DNA from: Euborellia annulipes
Taxonomy: Eukaryota > Arthropoda > Insecta > Dermaptera > Anisolabididae
NCBI GenBank assembly: GCA_023213315.1
Contig: JAKCPI010016465.1
Coordinates: forward strand, 30,072-94,071
Length of the DNA: 64,000 nt
Direction: 5' to 3'
Positions 21,940 to 33,243 of the stretch are shown one piece after another (position 1 is the stretch's first letter; each line of letters starts with the position of its first letter). The notes below the pieces were generated by a model, which did not search any database, was not told the DNA's origin, and worked only from the letters and a program-made list of their open reading frames with translations. The translations under genes were made by a program, and so were the position numbers.

Positions 21940-22493
21940 GTAATCATCAACGACTAACTTAATTTATATTTCTAATCATTACTTACGTACATTTGAACTG
22001 TTTTTAATGATCTCTCTATAATCGATTGTTGTAACAGTGTATCTGGCAAACGAAAAAATTTGGTCAAGTAATGACGTTAGGTTAAATTTCGAATATATTG
22101 ATTTTTTTTAATATATTCAAGCCTTAGTCCCTATTATGACAATAATTAATTAGTATAAATTTGGTTGGATCAGTACGATTTTCTTTCTTCTGGTATTTAT
22201 TGAATACTATACTTTTTCTCTATTTTTATAATATAATTTATATATAGTGTTAACTATTTCGGTTAACTTCCTCAAAAAAACTTCACAAATTACAAAAAAT
22301 AATCTTTATTACTCGCAACACAACAAATTACACCTTCGTTACATAAAATCAACAAACCAACTCCAAAACAAAAAAGTCTCAACAATCCCTCTAGTATCCA
22401 CCTCGCTTATACCGTGACGTCACCTCTTCTCTCTTCTTACAATAGAGAGATATTTTAATTCACCAGAATCTTGATGAAATGTCGCCAATATAT

Positions 22494-22748
22494 GGACCCT
22501 GTTACGCATTAGTGTGTCAAGCGCCAGCTACCGAGTTTTGAGAAAATCAACATTAAAGTTTTTTGTTTTCATTGGATTATATATAATTTTTTTTTGTCAA
22601 TTGTGCAAGTAACAATAAATATAAATTTTTTTAGGATATATTTCATAAAAAATATTTTTAATTATAGCCTTTGAAACAATATTCCGTGCTTAACTCAATT
22701 TTGAATTTTTTTTTTTGGCGCTTGACACACTAATGCATAACAGGGTCC
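22494..22748. mobile_element. MITE (GGACCCTGTTACGC ends), copy 2
   Basis: A 255-bp copy of 12089-12334 with the same TIRs. It is flanked by ATAT on both sides (ATATAT if extended), consistent with a 4-bp TSD. Confidence 0.85.
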
Positions 22749-22904
22749 ATATATGTATTTCCCTTCCCCACCCATCTAAACGAAGCTATTAACTTATCTA
22801 AATGAATTTAAATTTGAAAACCGGTAGGATAATAAATTAAACAGTGAAAAACTGGAGGAGATTTGTATTGTATTGTATTATATTAATTTATTCATTAATT
22901 CATT

Positions 22905-23090
22905 TTATTTAGCTGACATGCTGGCAATTTGTACCAAGGATTGCGGGTTCGCATCCCGTCCCATGCGTCAAAAATTTATTTAAATTGAATTGCCTACCAA
23001 TCAATTTAAATAAATAAGGATAGGGTTTAAATGGCAATAGATACCGAAAAAGTCCTAAAGTCCTTTATAATAAAAAAATAAAAAAAAAAA
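22905..23090 (+). mobile_element. SINE family S2 copy
   Basis: AGCTGACATGCTGGCAATTT and the B box GCGGGTTCGCATCCCGTCC are followed by AATTGCCTACCAATCAATTT, the tail AGATACCGAAAAAGTCCTAA and poly(A). Confidence 0.75.
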
Positions 23091-23204
23091 AAATATTTTA
23101 TTTACTTAAATGTGAAAAAATAATTATTTGGTGTATTCTTCCCAAGATTGAGAAAAAGAACTATCGACCCGAAATTTTTTTATTAATTTCGTTCTTCAAA
23201 TATG

Positions 23205-23455
23205 AGACAAGTTTTTGCTCAGGGACCCACCTCTTGTGGGTACGTGGATGGCGACCACGAGCTGCCCGAGCTGGGACAGGCAGTCCTTCAGTTCTTTGTA
23301 TGTCTGTCTCTACCTTCCTCTTTTCAACAGGCGTCAGACCGTGTGTCGGGCCGGCCTATTCTATTTCTTCCGGTCGCAAAAACGCGTGATAGGGCTGAAG
23401 GGTAAAAGTGAGGTCCGCCAACCCTGGGGGCGGACCAGGGGAAAATAATTGTTTG
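23205..23455. other. Unassigned GC-rich island in the intron
   Basis: About 250 bp are far GC-richer than the surroundings, with overlapping open frames on the + strand (67 and 77 codons) and no stop-free frame matching a family I know. It could be a retroelement fragment or an unrecognised exon. No convincing splice sites frame it. Confidence 0.35.
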
Positions 23456-23664
23456 GTGTGGGGGTGTGGAATAAGGCGAGGACAGAAGAAGAAGAAATAT
23501 GAGACAAGTTTCAAATGATTTCTATTTAAATTTAAAATTAGAATTTTCCAAATTTTGAAAATTAAAAAAATTCTATATTAATTCTCCTTAATGACACTAA
23601 ATTTTCAGCACTTTCAGCTATTTTTTTCTCCGAAATATTTGGAAATATTATCTTGATATTTAAT

Positions 23665-23905
23665 AAAAAATCTGGTGTGACTGATCGCACAGCACACAAC
23701 TTTCTCTTAACTATGACAATAAATAATTTTTAATTAATTAGCTGGAATCTTTCAAATGAAATGAAATAAATCCCTTGTATTCCTATGGGAAAAACTAACG
23801 CCATCTCTTGCCGCCTAGAGTAACTCGGTAGTGAATCCTCTTCTAACGACTTTTGGAGACGCTCGCCTTAAGAATACACAATTTGTTTAAAATAATTATT
23901 TTGCA
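23665..23905. repeat. Family B fragment and repeat family M, copy 1
   Basis: 23665-23712 carries AAAATCTGGTGTGACTG and GCACAGCACACAACTTTCTC. 23745-23905 (AATCCCTTGTATTCCTATGG, CTTGCCGCCTAGAGTAACTC) is repeated at 43925-44075. Confidence 0.6.
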
Positions 23906-24582
23906 CATTTAAGTAATTTAAAAAATTAATATAAAATAAATATCCTGTTTTCTTCTGTTTAATTTATTATCCCACCAACCATGTTTTCAAATTTTAAATT
24001 CATTTGGATAGTTAATAGCTTCTTGTTGATGGGCGGTGAAGGGAAATATCATCAAGTCTCTCCCAGGTGGTAGGCAACCCAGCTTACAGCTGGGATCTGA
24101 GATAACCTATCTCCCCAGGGGCCAATTTAATCTAGATCTGGAAACTAGAGGAAGACAACTTGTCGAAATGAATTAATTACATGTTCAACTACTATTAGTT
24201 TCCAAATAAACCTCGATGAGATATTTGAAATTACTATTTAAATTAAAAAAAAATAGTGAATAGCTAAAATGAAACTTTTTTTTAATCAAATATCTCATAT
24301 AGATTGAAAAACGAAATCAATCCCTCTCATCTTGTTTTCATTTCGCAGAATCAGATAGCCGAGTTTTGTATAATATTAGACTATCTATATAACAACCACG
24401 GATAGCAAATTTCATAATGTTTTATCAATATGAAAATCAATTCTCTACGATCGCTCCATATAGGGTATAGATGCTTGTCTGTTGCTATTTGATTCTCTCT
24501 AACGTTGTTTTGAATGCGGGCTTTCTTAACTTTATCTATTTATAACATTAAAACTTGTTACTTCCTCTTTTTGGCTCATTTT

Positions 24583-25475
24583 TAGAGGCGTAACTACATT
24601 GATTGGCGCCCAACAAAAATGTCGCTCCCTCCCCTCTAAAAAAAATTCCTCCTCAAACGGCTTAAAGTTTAGAAAAACAGAATTTTTACAGTTTTTTTTT
24701 TTTAATTTAGCACCCCTAATATAATTTTTCCGAATGAGATAATCATATATTTATGATATTCTATAGTTCTTTAAGTTACCAAAAATCATACATTTTTGAA
24801 AATCTATTAATTTTTAACGAAATTATGAACAAAATAGTTAAAAGTCCCTAAAAGCGCCTAAAAGATAAGCAACCAAAGATGTTTTTTCGCCAGACTGATA
24901 ACAATTTTGTTCATATATTTTTTTTTTTTAACAATTAACCGATTTTCTCGAATGAATGATTTTTGGAAAATTAAAGAATATTGTAAATACATGATTTTTG
25001 CATCCAGGGATAGTAACAAATTTTTAGGGGTGTCCAAAATTTAAAAAAACTGAAAAAATTTTATTTTTCTAAACTTTTAGCCGTGTTTTTCCACACTAAG
25101 TCGCCTCAGATTGCACTGTAACTGAAATATTTCTATGTATTTTAACAATTTGCATATTTTTAAAGAGTGACGCCTTAAAAAATTCTTGAAAATTCAAAAT
25201 TAGAGCTGCTTCAAAGCAAATTTTCTATTAAAAATATGTCTGATGAGTCAAAATTGATGGAATTTTTTGAATTAACGCTACCCATATACTCAAGAATAGC
25301 TCACAATACCCCGGAAAAAATTCACTGTTGAATAGTGTTATTTATGAAACAGTTAAGATATCTTAATGAATTGTGAAATTCATTTTGATGATAATGTGTT
25401 TATCACATTTTATTTTTTATATCGATCCTTGACCTGCTGCTCCTCCCCCCCGCGGGGTTGTTATTTACGCCCCTG
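24583..25475. mobile_element. TIR-bounded element carrying repeat family E
   Basis: The left end TAGAGGCGTAACTAC and the right end (reverse complement CAGGGGCGTAAATAAC) form a short TIR like those of the hAT-like MITEs here, with C-rich patches inside each end. The interior 24640-25320 matches 7590-8190. No clear TSD was seen and no ORF. Confidence 0.5.
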
Positions 25476-26640
25476 CGAATATTATTTTCTTTATCAAGCA
25501 TTGTTTTTTAATAAATTTTATCCTTAAACTTTCAAAAAATACCTTATAATAATTAATTGTTTCTCGCTAATTTGCCTCATTCACTGTTTCATTCATTTAA
25601 TTAATATCATTATTATAAATTAATACAAATAGGCTAATCTTAGTTCCAATAATGACATCATAATTGCGGAACTCTCTCTCTCTCTCTCTACTCTCCTCTC
25701 CTTCTCTTTCTCTCATTTGTACAATTGAGTTGAATTTTCAATTTAGAATTACTCATTATTATCTCTTTATTATTTATGAATGATTATTTTAATTCAAATA
25801 TTAAATATTATTAGACTATCAATATTGAGTGGAATAAAAAGCTTAGAATTAAACATTTAATTAATTAATTTTTCGAAATTTCTGAGATTTGACTGTGAAG
25901 ATGAATGAATAAAATTTATTAAAATTTTAGGAAATTAGAGTTTTTTACTTAAAATTAATTAATTGAAATTTATGGACGGGGAAACATTTCACTTAAATTG
26001 GAGATGGTATTTGTAATACCTCGAAAGTTTATTAAATTATATATAAATACTTTATATAATTTAATGTATTATTAATACATGTATAAGAAGACTAAATTTC
26101 TAAATTTAAAAGAGAAATAAAGGTCGGCTTATTTTATTTTTTTTATTTCCATTTAATAAACAGAGAACATACATTATTTTTAAAGAGGATTAATTAAAGC
26201 TCCCGCATTGAGTTTTTTTTTCTTTCAATATGAATGAAAATAACAAGAGCACCTTTTTTTCTAATTATTATTATTTTTTTATTTTTTTTTTTATTCCGCT
26301 TAGAGGATATATCAATTAAAATACTTACAATAAAAGCATATTAATTTATTAAAAAGTTTTACATAAAATTATTTCCCTTAGAAAATTGTTTTGTAACAAA
26401 CAGAATTTCATTCTTTAACTTTTTTTTTTTTTTTACTTCTTTTCCTTTCTCTAGTGAGCTCTTAGATTTAATTCACCTAGACAAGCAGAAAAAAGTTTAA
26501 ATTTCAAGATGACTTGTTTTTTAAAAGTTGAATATTCCAATTAAGGATAAAATAAAATGGATGGTTAGATTATAGAGGTGTAACAAGATGCTGAAAATAG
26601 GGCGAGTCTAGATGAGAGGGGAGCGGGGGATGGGGGGGGG
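25476..26640. other. AT-rich intronic DNA with simple repeats
   Basis: It contains a CT-rich microsatellite (about 25673-25715), T-runs near 26270-26290 and 26420-26435, and a G-run at 26628-26641. No gene or dispersed repeat was recognised. Confidence 0.45.
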
Positions 26641-27088
26641 TGGACAGTAGGCACAGTTTGAAGCTATGCATTAGTAGAGAGCGGACTATTGTCAATTTTG
26701 AGACTCTCGAATTTTCTTAGATATTTCCACTGATCACACAAATAGAAATGTTTTTTAAGATTTTGAAAAACAACTATTACGATTTTTTTCCTCTCAGAGA
26801 CTTTTTTTTGGCTGCATAATCGTATTTTACAAAATAAATATTTAAAAAAATTTCAATTAATTTTTACTTTCTTTTACCTAGGCCTATATATGTACCGGTA
26901 TGTTAGGGTGGTCCTTATTTATAGACGTCAATTTTTTTTTTTTTTTTTTTTTTTTTAGAAATTTCATAGCAGGTACTTTCCATTGTATTAAAAAATAATG
27001 TTTGCAAATTTGAATTAATTTGTAAAACAGGAACAAATGGCCCATCGCCTTTGAACTTTGAGAATTTTCAAAATTTTCCTAAAACAAC

Positions 27089-27360
27089 CAAGGGCGGATA
27101 CAAGGGGGGGGTAAAGGGGGTAATTCCCCCCCCCCCCCCCCCCCCGAGATTTGAAAAAAATACCTTTTTTTTGCAAAAAAATTTATTTTTCACGTAAAAT
27201 TTTAAAAATTAATACTTAAAAATTTGATTTGTATTTATATTCTGGCAAACAATACAGAATGCGCCTTTAAATTACTGAAATTAAGAAAAAATAGTGTGCT
27301 GTGCGACGAGTCACTCCAAATTACCCCCCCCCCCGAGAAACACCTCTGGATCCGCCCTTG
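27089..27360. mobile_element. hAT-like MITE, 272 bp, perfect 8-bp TSD
   Basis: The ends are CAAGGGCGGATACAAGG and (reverse complement) CAAGGGCGGATCCAGAGG. The TSD AAAACAAC is at 27081-27088 and 27361-27368. A C20-plus run follows the left end. Near the right end lies a family B-like block (GTGTGCTGTGCGACGAGTCA). An inverted relative is at 41781-42041. Confidence 0.9.
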
Positions 27361-27386
27361 AAAACAACATTCCCTTTGTTTTCGTG

Positions 27387-27585
27387 CCCAATAGAGATTG
27401 ATTAAATTGTATTATCTGTCAAAGTTCCTCAGCATAAATCTGTTCATATTTCTTTTTCATTTCATAATTGTCAATATTATTATTTGTCAATCATTTTATT
27501 TTTCAGTTCGATTACCGTATATAAAATTATCGTATATTTAACAAATCTGTGAGTAGTTTAATCAAATCAGAATTGAGGTATTGGC
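27387..27585 (+). repeat. Repeat family H, copy 3
   Basis: ATCTGTCAAAGTTCCTCAGC, ATAAATCTGTTCATATTTC, then TTCAGTTCGATTA and TAATCAAATCAGAATTG. It is longer than the copy at 15893. Confidence 0.75.
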
Positions 27586-27885
27586 GAACCGGAACTATAT
27601 AGAATTCTTTTCCCATTTTCTTCTTTTTGTCTATTTAAAAAAGCTGATCTTTGAAAGACGGTAATTTTCAAAAAATTTACATGTTAATTTCAACCCTATT
27701 CTTTTATAGAAAAAAAAAAACATTTTTCAACCCTAGGCGACAACACAAGTCGTTCAAAGGTGTTTAAAAGTTATTTACATGGAAAAGTGAAAACAAGCGA
27801 TGGAGAGAGAGAGAGAGAAAGTGAATCAGTGAGTGAACAGAAACTAATTTGTTGTTTTGGTTTTGTTTTGTTTGTTTGTTTTTAG

Positions 27886-28131
27886 GTGGTTCCAGTGGTG
27901 GTTTCGAGTTGACTGTTTCGGATGGTGTGAAAACCACGGCTTCGCTAGGTTTCCCGATAACAGCTCGGCCAATTGCACTTGAATTGGTCACCTTGTCGAC
28001 CTCCTCGTCGCCAGTCCATGTATTCCCAATGCGAAGACAATGCCTCGACTCGACCATGTTGTTGACCAGATTGAGCAACAACGTACAACACGAGGAAGTA
28101 TTACCCAGGCAGATTGAATATCATGTTACAG
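27886..28131 (+). CDS. CSPG4/kon-tiki-like proteoglycan, exon 5 of 5 seen
   Basis: The exon has 246 nt, phase 1 at both ends; acceptor TTTTTAG, donor ACAG|GTGGGG. The peptide starts GGSSGGFELTVSDGVKTT, matching the G-x-F-x-(F/L)-x-V-S-D-G signature that closes a CSPG repeat. It continues through SLGFPITARPIALELVTL into the next repeat (VHVFPMRRQCLDSTMLLTRL, then PRQIEYHVT). The region ordering parallels vertebrate CSPG4. The reading frame is open across all five exons (378 residues). No continuation was found on the + strand up to 64000, so the gene either has a very long next intron or its next exon escaped notice. An antisense frame of 105 codons here is a shadow. Confidence 0.86.
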
Positions 28132-28372
28132 GTGGGGATATATACACACCAACAACATACCTTGTATCTATCTATTAGTGGATTCAAACGACCCATCCTT
28201 ATTCACTCATCCAAAAGTCTCTGATAGCCCATTTATCAAATCGAATTCGAATACGCCCAGACTATTAATAATGATCTTTCTTTGATGAAAAATACAAATA
28301 CTGATAATGATCTTTAATATTTATTTTGACCCACCTTCAATATAAATATAGTTGAATTTAATATTTAACTAA

Positions 28373-29553
28373 CAAGGGGACGGCCAAGTGAGTATATCAC
28401 GGATTCGTTTGAAAAAAATTGAGGTGATACTTTGAGCCAAAAAAATGTTCACGTGTTTCGGCGTTTTACTCCATAGAGCCCCGATTGGCCAAAAAAAAAT
28501 AAATAAATACCTAGACAATTTTCGCGCTTTCAAGTAGTTTCTATTTGAAACATTACGTAACAGTCAGCTGTGGCTAGGCTGGTAGCGTAGCCGACTGATA
28601 AGTATTTTGTCCCGGGTTCGAATGACGGAGTATGTAATTTTTTTTTTTTTTAATCTTTTTATGTTATTGTAACAAACAATATATTTAAAACTGTTTCATA
28701 TTATTTTTTTTCATATTTTATTATTTTTTTTTTTAGTAATTAAATTTTAAAATTTTTTTAAAATATAAATTGCGCTAATTGTCGCCTACTTATTTGTTTT
28801 GCATGTTTTTATGACTTATATATACCCTACTTACCCTACTTTGTGTGGGGTAAGTGTACAAGTAAATTAAAAAAGTAAGTTATCTATATTCGCTTGACTC
28901 TACGTAATTTTTTTTTATCAAATATAAGCAAATAAATTTTTTATTAATTTCATGTATTTATTTAATTAATGGATTATTTTATGCCTTCCTTATTTCTTCA
29001 TATATTTAAATACTGTAATAAATGATATTTTCTTCATGTATTTAAATTAAATTTTAATTTTAAGGTAATAAATAAACTCGAAAAACAATTTTAACAAAAT
29101 TTTAAAATTTAATTACTAAAAAAAAAATAATAAAATATGAAAAAAAATAATATGAAACAGTTTTAAATATATTGTTTGTTACAATAACATAAAAAGATTA
29201 AAAAAAAAAAAAATTACATACTCCGTCATTCGAACCCGGGACAAAATACTATCAGTCGGCTACGCTACCAGCCTAGCCACAGCTGACTGTTACGTAATGT
29301 TTCAAATAGAAACTACTTGAAAGCGCGAAAATGTCTAGGTATTTATTTATTTTTTTTTGGCCAATCAGAATATGGAGTAAAACGCCGAAACGCGTGAACA
29401 TTTTTTTTGGCTCAAAGTATCACCTCAATTTTTTTCAAACGAATCCGTGATATACTCACTTGGCCGTCCCCATGGGCGTAACTAGGCCTGTAGTATAACC
29501 TCAATTTTTTTCAACTGAATCAAAGATATACTCACTTGGCCGTCCCCTTGTAA
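28373..29553. mobile_element. Giant foldback element with tRNA-like sequence in each arm
   Basis: The arms 28373-28765 and about 29095-29470 are inverted copies. The outermost block (GGGGACGGCCAAGTGAGTAT) recurs a third time, truncated, at 29490-29553. Each arm contains a tRNA-derived segment: 28569-28631 (+) and 29218-29282 (-), with an A-box-like TGGCTAGGCTGGTAGCG and a B-box-like GGGTTCGAATGAC. The loop of about 330 bp is AT-rich. The arms differ by small changes (GATAAGTATT versus GATAGTATT). This could be two head-to-head SINE-like elements or one foldback transposon. Confidence 0.8.
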
Positions 29554-29669
29554 GATAGCCTCAGAGTACTAACAATAAGAGAATTTATCTATCTAAAGTC
29601 TGTATAGCGTTCATTTGCAAGAAATTTTTGTTCACGGTTGTCTGGAAAAGGGAAGGCGAGCAAGGGGGT

Positions 29670-29723
29670 CCAGGGGGCGAAGCCCCCTGGCTAGGTGGAA
29701 AGCCCCGCCGAAGGCGGGGCTTT
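29670..29723. repeat. Twin GC-rich hairpins with GAA triloops
   Basis: Hairpin 1 (29670-29690) contains GGGGGC-GAA-GCCCCC; hairpin 2 (29699-29723) contains GCCCCGCC-GAA-GGCGGGGC. Both are perfect. They lie just before a family A copy. A degraded version is at 42110-42160. They look like bacterial terminators but sit in animal repeat DNA. Confidence 0.85.
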
Positions 29724-29734
29724 GCGTCTAGTTA

Positions 29735-30600
29735 CATATATATAGAGGTAAGAGAAAGTAAAAATAAATTGAATGAAACAAAAATCTGGTGTGACTGGTC
29801 GCACCAGATTTTTTGTGTCGACATATGTTCAGTTTCCGACAGCACGGTACTTTCGATTTTTAAGATGTAAAATTTATACGAATGGGGAAATATAAAAATT
29901 TTGTCACCATGGCAACCATTTCTCCCATCTTACCTATAGAGTACAAAAAGTAAGGCTAGGCGTCCATTGGAAGCAGAAACTAGCGAACAGCGAAACGGCG
30001 AAATCCAACGCGCAGAATGTCGCGAAAGGTGGCGCCTCCACTGCGAACTGCGAATTCAACATGGCTGACATAACCTATAATAAAGTAAACTGACAGCGAA
30101 CGTCAAATATAACCTTGCAAGGCCAAAATGGCCGCCCCTTTGACGATAAGTCTTTGGATTATTCGCGCGAACTAAATTTCGCTTTCTGCTTCCAATGGAC
30201 ACCTAACCTAAAAAAGATTTCAATGGTAAAATGAGAATATACATTTTAAAGAGCATCTAAAAAATAATTTATATTTATATGCTGATTCGGACTTATAAAA
30301 AATAATTGATTTTTGAATTTTAAACAAAATCGTTGGAGCGAATTTTGAGAAAATCGAAAAAAAAAAAAAACTACATCAGTAAAGTACTAGTACTCTTTGG
30401 CTGATTTTATTCAAAAGCTTCGTGTCACGTCCCATGGAGGGTGCCTAACTTAAATATAAAATTTCAACTTCCTAGCTCAATTCCTTCATATTTTAAATTG
30501 AACCCCGACACACAGGCAGACAGACCATGTCGCGAAAACCACTTTTTCTGATTCAGGGGACCTCAAAACGTGTATATCCATCAAAATTTCGAGCCACGCC
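29735..30600 (+). repeat. Repeat family A copy, interrupted by a MITE
   Basis: It runs from TATATATAGAGGTAAGAGAA through a family B hairpin (29785-29830) to CCTCAAAACGTGTATATCCA. It is split by 29954-30208. Its end touches the 3' end of zinc-finger gene A. Confidence 0.7.
29954..30208. mobile_element. MITE with GGTTAGGTGTCC-type ends
   Basis: The left end GGCTAGGCGTCCATTGGAAG and the right end (reverse complement GGTTAGGTGTCCATTGGAAG) are followed by GCAGAAA on both sides. The flanks TAA/TAA suggest a 3-bp TSD (Harbinger-like), but the A-rich surroundings make that weak. It is inserted in family A. Confidence 0.7.
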
Positions 30601-30638
30601 GCCCGCCTTTGCGCCTAGCCGGGGAGAAAGTAAGTCTT

Positions 30639-31321
30639 TTAACCTGTGTGTATTGCCATATGCTTAGTGAGTACAGTTTTTCTAGAAAACTGTTTTTTGC
30701 ACTGAATACATATGAAAGGTTTTTCACCTGTGTGAGTTCGCATATGAACAGTGAGATCAGATTTTCTAGAAACCTGTTTATTGCACTGAATACATTTGAA
30801 GGGTTTTTCACCTGTGTGAATTCGCATATGTACAGAGAGATGAGATTTTCTAGAAAACTGTTTATTGCACTGATTACATTGAAATGGTTTTTCACCTACG
30901 TGTGTTCGCATATGTCTAGTGAGATGAAATTTTGTAGTAAATTGTTTAATGCACTGATCACATTGGAAGGGTTTTTCACCCGTGTGTATTCGCATATGAA
31001 CATTGAGATGAGATTTTGTAGAAAATTGTTTAATGCACTGATCACATTGGAATGGTTTTTCACCCGCATGTATTCGCGTATGAACAGTGAGATCATATTT
31101 TGTAGAAAACTGTTCAATGCACCGATTACATTTAAAGATTTTTTCACCTGTGTGGGATCTTAAATGTCTCTTTAGTTGTGAGGGGTAAGAAAAGTGTTTA
31201 TCACAATGATCACATAGCATCACTTTCTTTGTTCTGCGGTCTTTAATTTTAAGTATATCTTCTTTTTTCTTATATTTATATTTCTTTTCTTGGTCGTTTC
31301 TCATCGGATGGAAAGATTTCT
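30639..31321 (-). CDS. C2H2 zinc-finger gene A, exon 3 (7 fingers)
   Basis: This is the last coding exon of a three-exon gene on the minus strand. The acceptor TTGTTTTAG precedes AGAAATC at 31321; a G carried from exon 2 completes a Glu codon (EKSFHPMRNDQEKK). A basic linker (KKYKYKKKEDILKIKDRRTKK) leads to seven C2H2 fingers. The first has the atypical helix SYPSQLKRH, and the others are joined mostly by (H)TGEKP-type linkers and end ...KHMAIHTG before TAA. Contact residues (-1,2,3,6) read YSQR, TYDV, TSHV, TFHR, RSHV, RSDV, RTVK. The predicted protein is about 296 aa and open throughout. DNA binding is inferred from the family; targets are unknown. Confidence 0.85.
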
Positions 31322-31357
31322 CTAAAACAAGAATAAATTAAAACCTGGTGTGAATGA

Positions 31358-31995
31358 TAGCAAAACTTGTATGCATGTGCAATCTTTTTGTACAAGCATG
31401 CGCAAAGTCCCTTCAGCACTACACGCATGCTTGTGCAAGCAACAGCGTACGCCGAAAGTTAACCTAAAAATATCAGACTCGAAAGGTTATTTATTCGAAG
31501 ATAATAAGAAATATTCAGTTGCCTTAATCACAGACACAATATTAATATTTAAATTGCAATTTTAAATGAATTAATATATATTAAATAAATAAATGTCAAG
31601 ACGTTTACTCCTGGTCTCGTGGCTTGCGCGAATTTTTTGATAATTTTTTTTTTTTTTCATTTCTTTCATGGAAATGCATTGATTGTTAATGGGCATGCAT
31701 TTCTATTTTTTTTTCTCCTGTTTTGTTTTGTTGTATTGTTATTGTATTTAAATTTGTATTGTGTTTGTTGGACCTAGCCACCGAGGACTGGTGCCTCTAA
31801 GCGGGTCGTAATAAATTTATTTATTTATAAAATGGAGATGAGTTTTGCTTGCGCAAATATGCTTGTACATCATTAAAATTCAATCGAGCATCAAGAGGCT
31901 TGCACAATTAAAATGCTTGAGCAAAATTCTTCTACAAACGCTACAGTTTGCTTGTACAAAAAGATTGCACGTGCATGCTTGTCAAGTTTGCAGTT
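31358..31995. mobile_element. TIR element in intron 2 of gene A
   Basis: CAAAACTTGTATGCATGTGC near 31358 and its complement near 31950-31995 (GATTGCACGTGCATGCTTG) bracket about 640 bp. Internal GCTTG(T/C)(A/G)CAA strings recur. No ORF of note. Confidence 0.6.
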
Positions 31996-32803
31996 ACGTG
32001 TGTAGCCGCCATTAGATAGAATTCTAAATGTAAAATTTATAAAAAAATATTTCTATTTTTGTTACCATGGCATTTCTCCCATCTTTCCTATGAAGTACAA
32101 GAGTAAAGTGTGCTTCAATCAATTTTGAGGGACCAAATTAAACAAATTATAGCTCGATGTCCCAATAATCTCTTATGAATTTAATTCATTAAAAAAAAAA
32201 AAAAAACCGCATTGAAAAATTCCTTATATTAGTCTAGTTTTTTTTTTAAGTACGTTTAGACGTCGCTCCTGAACCCCCTTAAATAGCTTTAGCCCTACTT
32301 GTACGGAAAATCCGTCTATGACTCCAAAATCTCCTAGAGGAAAAAAATGTTAACACTAGGTCAAATAATCCAAAGAATTCCCCTATTCATATCTCTAATT
32401 CCCAGTTATTGAAAATCCTATATATCTTCAAAACCATAATATTTTAAAAGATATAATAATCAATATCTTAAATAAAATCTTTTCCATCAGTGACCCGTCA
32501 TTCGCATCGTCTCCATATAATCAAACAAACATAAAAGAAGACACAATTGCAAAAACAACCTCAGAAAATAGTTCTACTGACCATCATTTTTAAAGTATTT
32601 ATTTCGATTTATAAAAATTTATTATTATTAAAAGAAGTTCGATATATATATATTAATATTAATAAAAATAATAATAATAAAAAAAATATTACTATATTAT
32701 GTAAAATAAAACATTGTTAAAAAAGAAAAAAAAAATTATGTAAAACAGATAAAAAATAAAAAAAAAAAAAATTTTTTTCTTATTCTTAAAATATTCTATT
32801 TAC

Positions 32804-32938
32804 CTTTTTTATATTTATTTTCGAATTCAATTTTATTCAAACAATTTATTCTCGTTTGTAAACATTTCTTTATATGTTTATTAAGAAAAAATAAATTGAT
32901 AAAATTCGTTTGACAAATAACACACATGAAGACAGGAC
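32804..32938 (-). CDS. C2H2 zinc-finger gene A, exon 2 (lone C2HC finger)
   Basis: This 135-nt exon is phase 1 on both sides; acceptor TTTTTGCAG, donor AAAAG|GTAAAT. It encodes GPVFMCVICQTNF, FLNKHIKKC and then a basic tail ENKYKK. The spacing C-x2-C-x12-H-x3-C is that of a C2HC zinc finger. The same exon is found in genes B, C and D with conserved borders, which supports the model. The intron to exon 3 is about 1.5 kb. I do not recognise this finger as a ZAD, KRAB, SCAN or BTB domain. Confidence 0.8.
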
Positions 32939-33077
32939 CTGCAAAAAGAAAAAGAAATCTATATATTATTTAGAAGCAAAGAATGCCTGAATTTAATTAT
33001 AAGTTCTGTGATGGGATTTGCACACACAGAGGGTTTTCTATATCGGGGACGTGGTCGAGATCTCTTTCAATTTGAAG

Positions 33078-33243
33078 CAGGGACGTCATTTGAAGGGGGG
33101 GGGGGGCATTTGCACCTCTCCCAAGGCTTCGAAAAAAACAACAGCTAAGCTAAAATGTAAGGGCTACTACATACAGACAACACTCACACTCTCTTAATTT
33201 CCCCCCCCCCCCTCCCCAAGCAAAAACAAAAGTGATGGCCCTG
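33078..33243. mobile_element. hAT-like MITE, 166 bp
   Basis: The ends are CAGGGACGTCATTTGAAGG and (reverse complement) CAGGGCCATCACTTTTG. The flanks ATTTGAAG/ATTTAAAG are a 7-of-8 TSD. G11 and C12 runs lie just inside the ends. It lies in intron 1 of zinc-finger gene A. Confidence 0.75.

Noticed and set aside
29670..29723. Rho-independent terminators or bacterial contamination
   Set aside because: The hairpins resemble terminators, but the context is animal repeat DNA with splice-bearing genes on both sides.
30570..31163. 197-codon + strand open frame over the zinc-finger exon of gene A
   Set aside because: It is the antisense shadow of the finger repeats; the repeated CGVGSHM-like residues mirror TGEKPF codons. 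The same applies to the + and alternative - frames at 36013-36790, 44810-45250 and 55389-55658.
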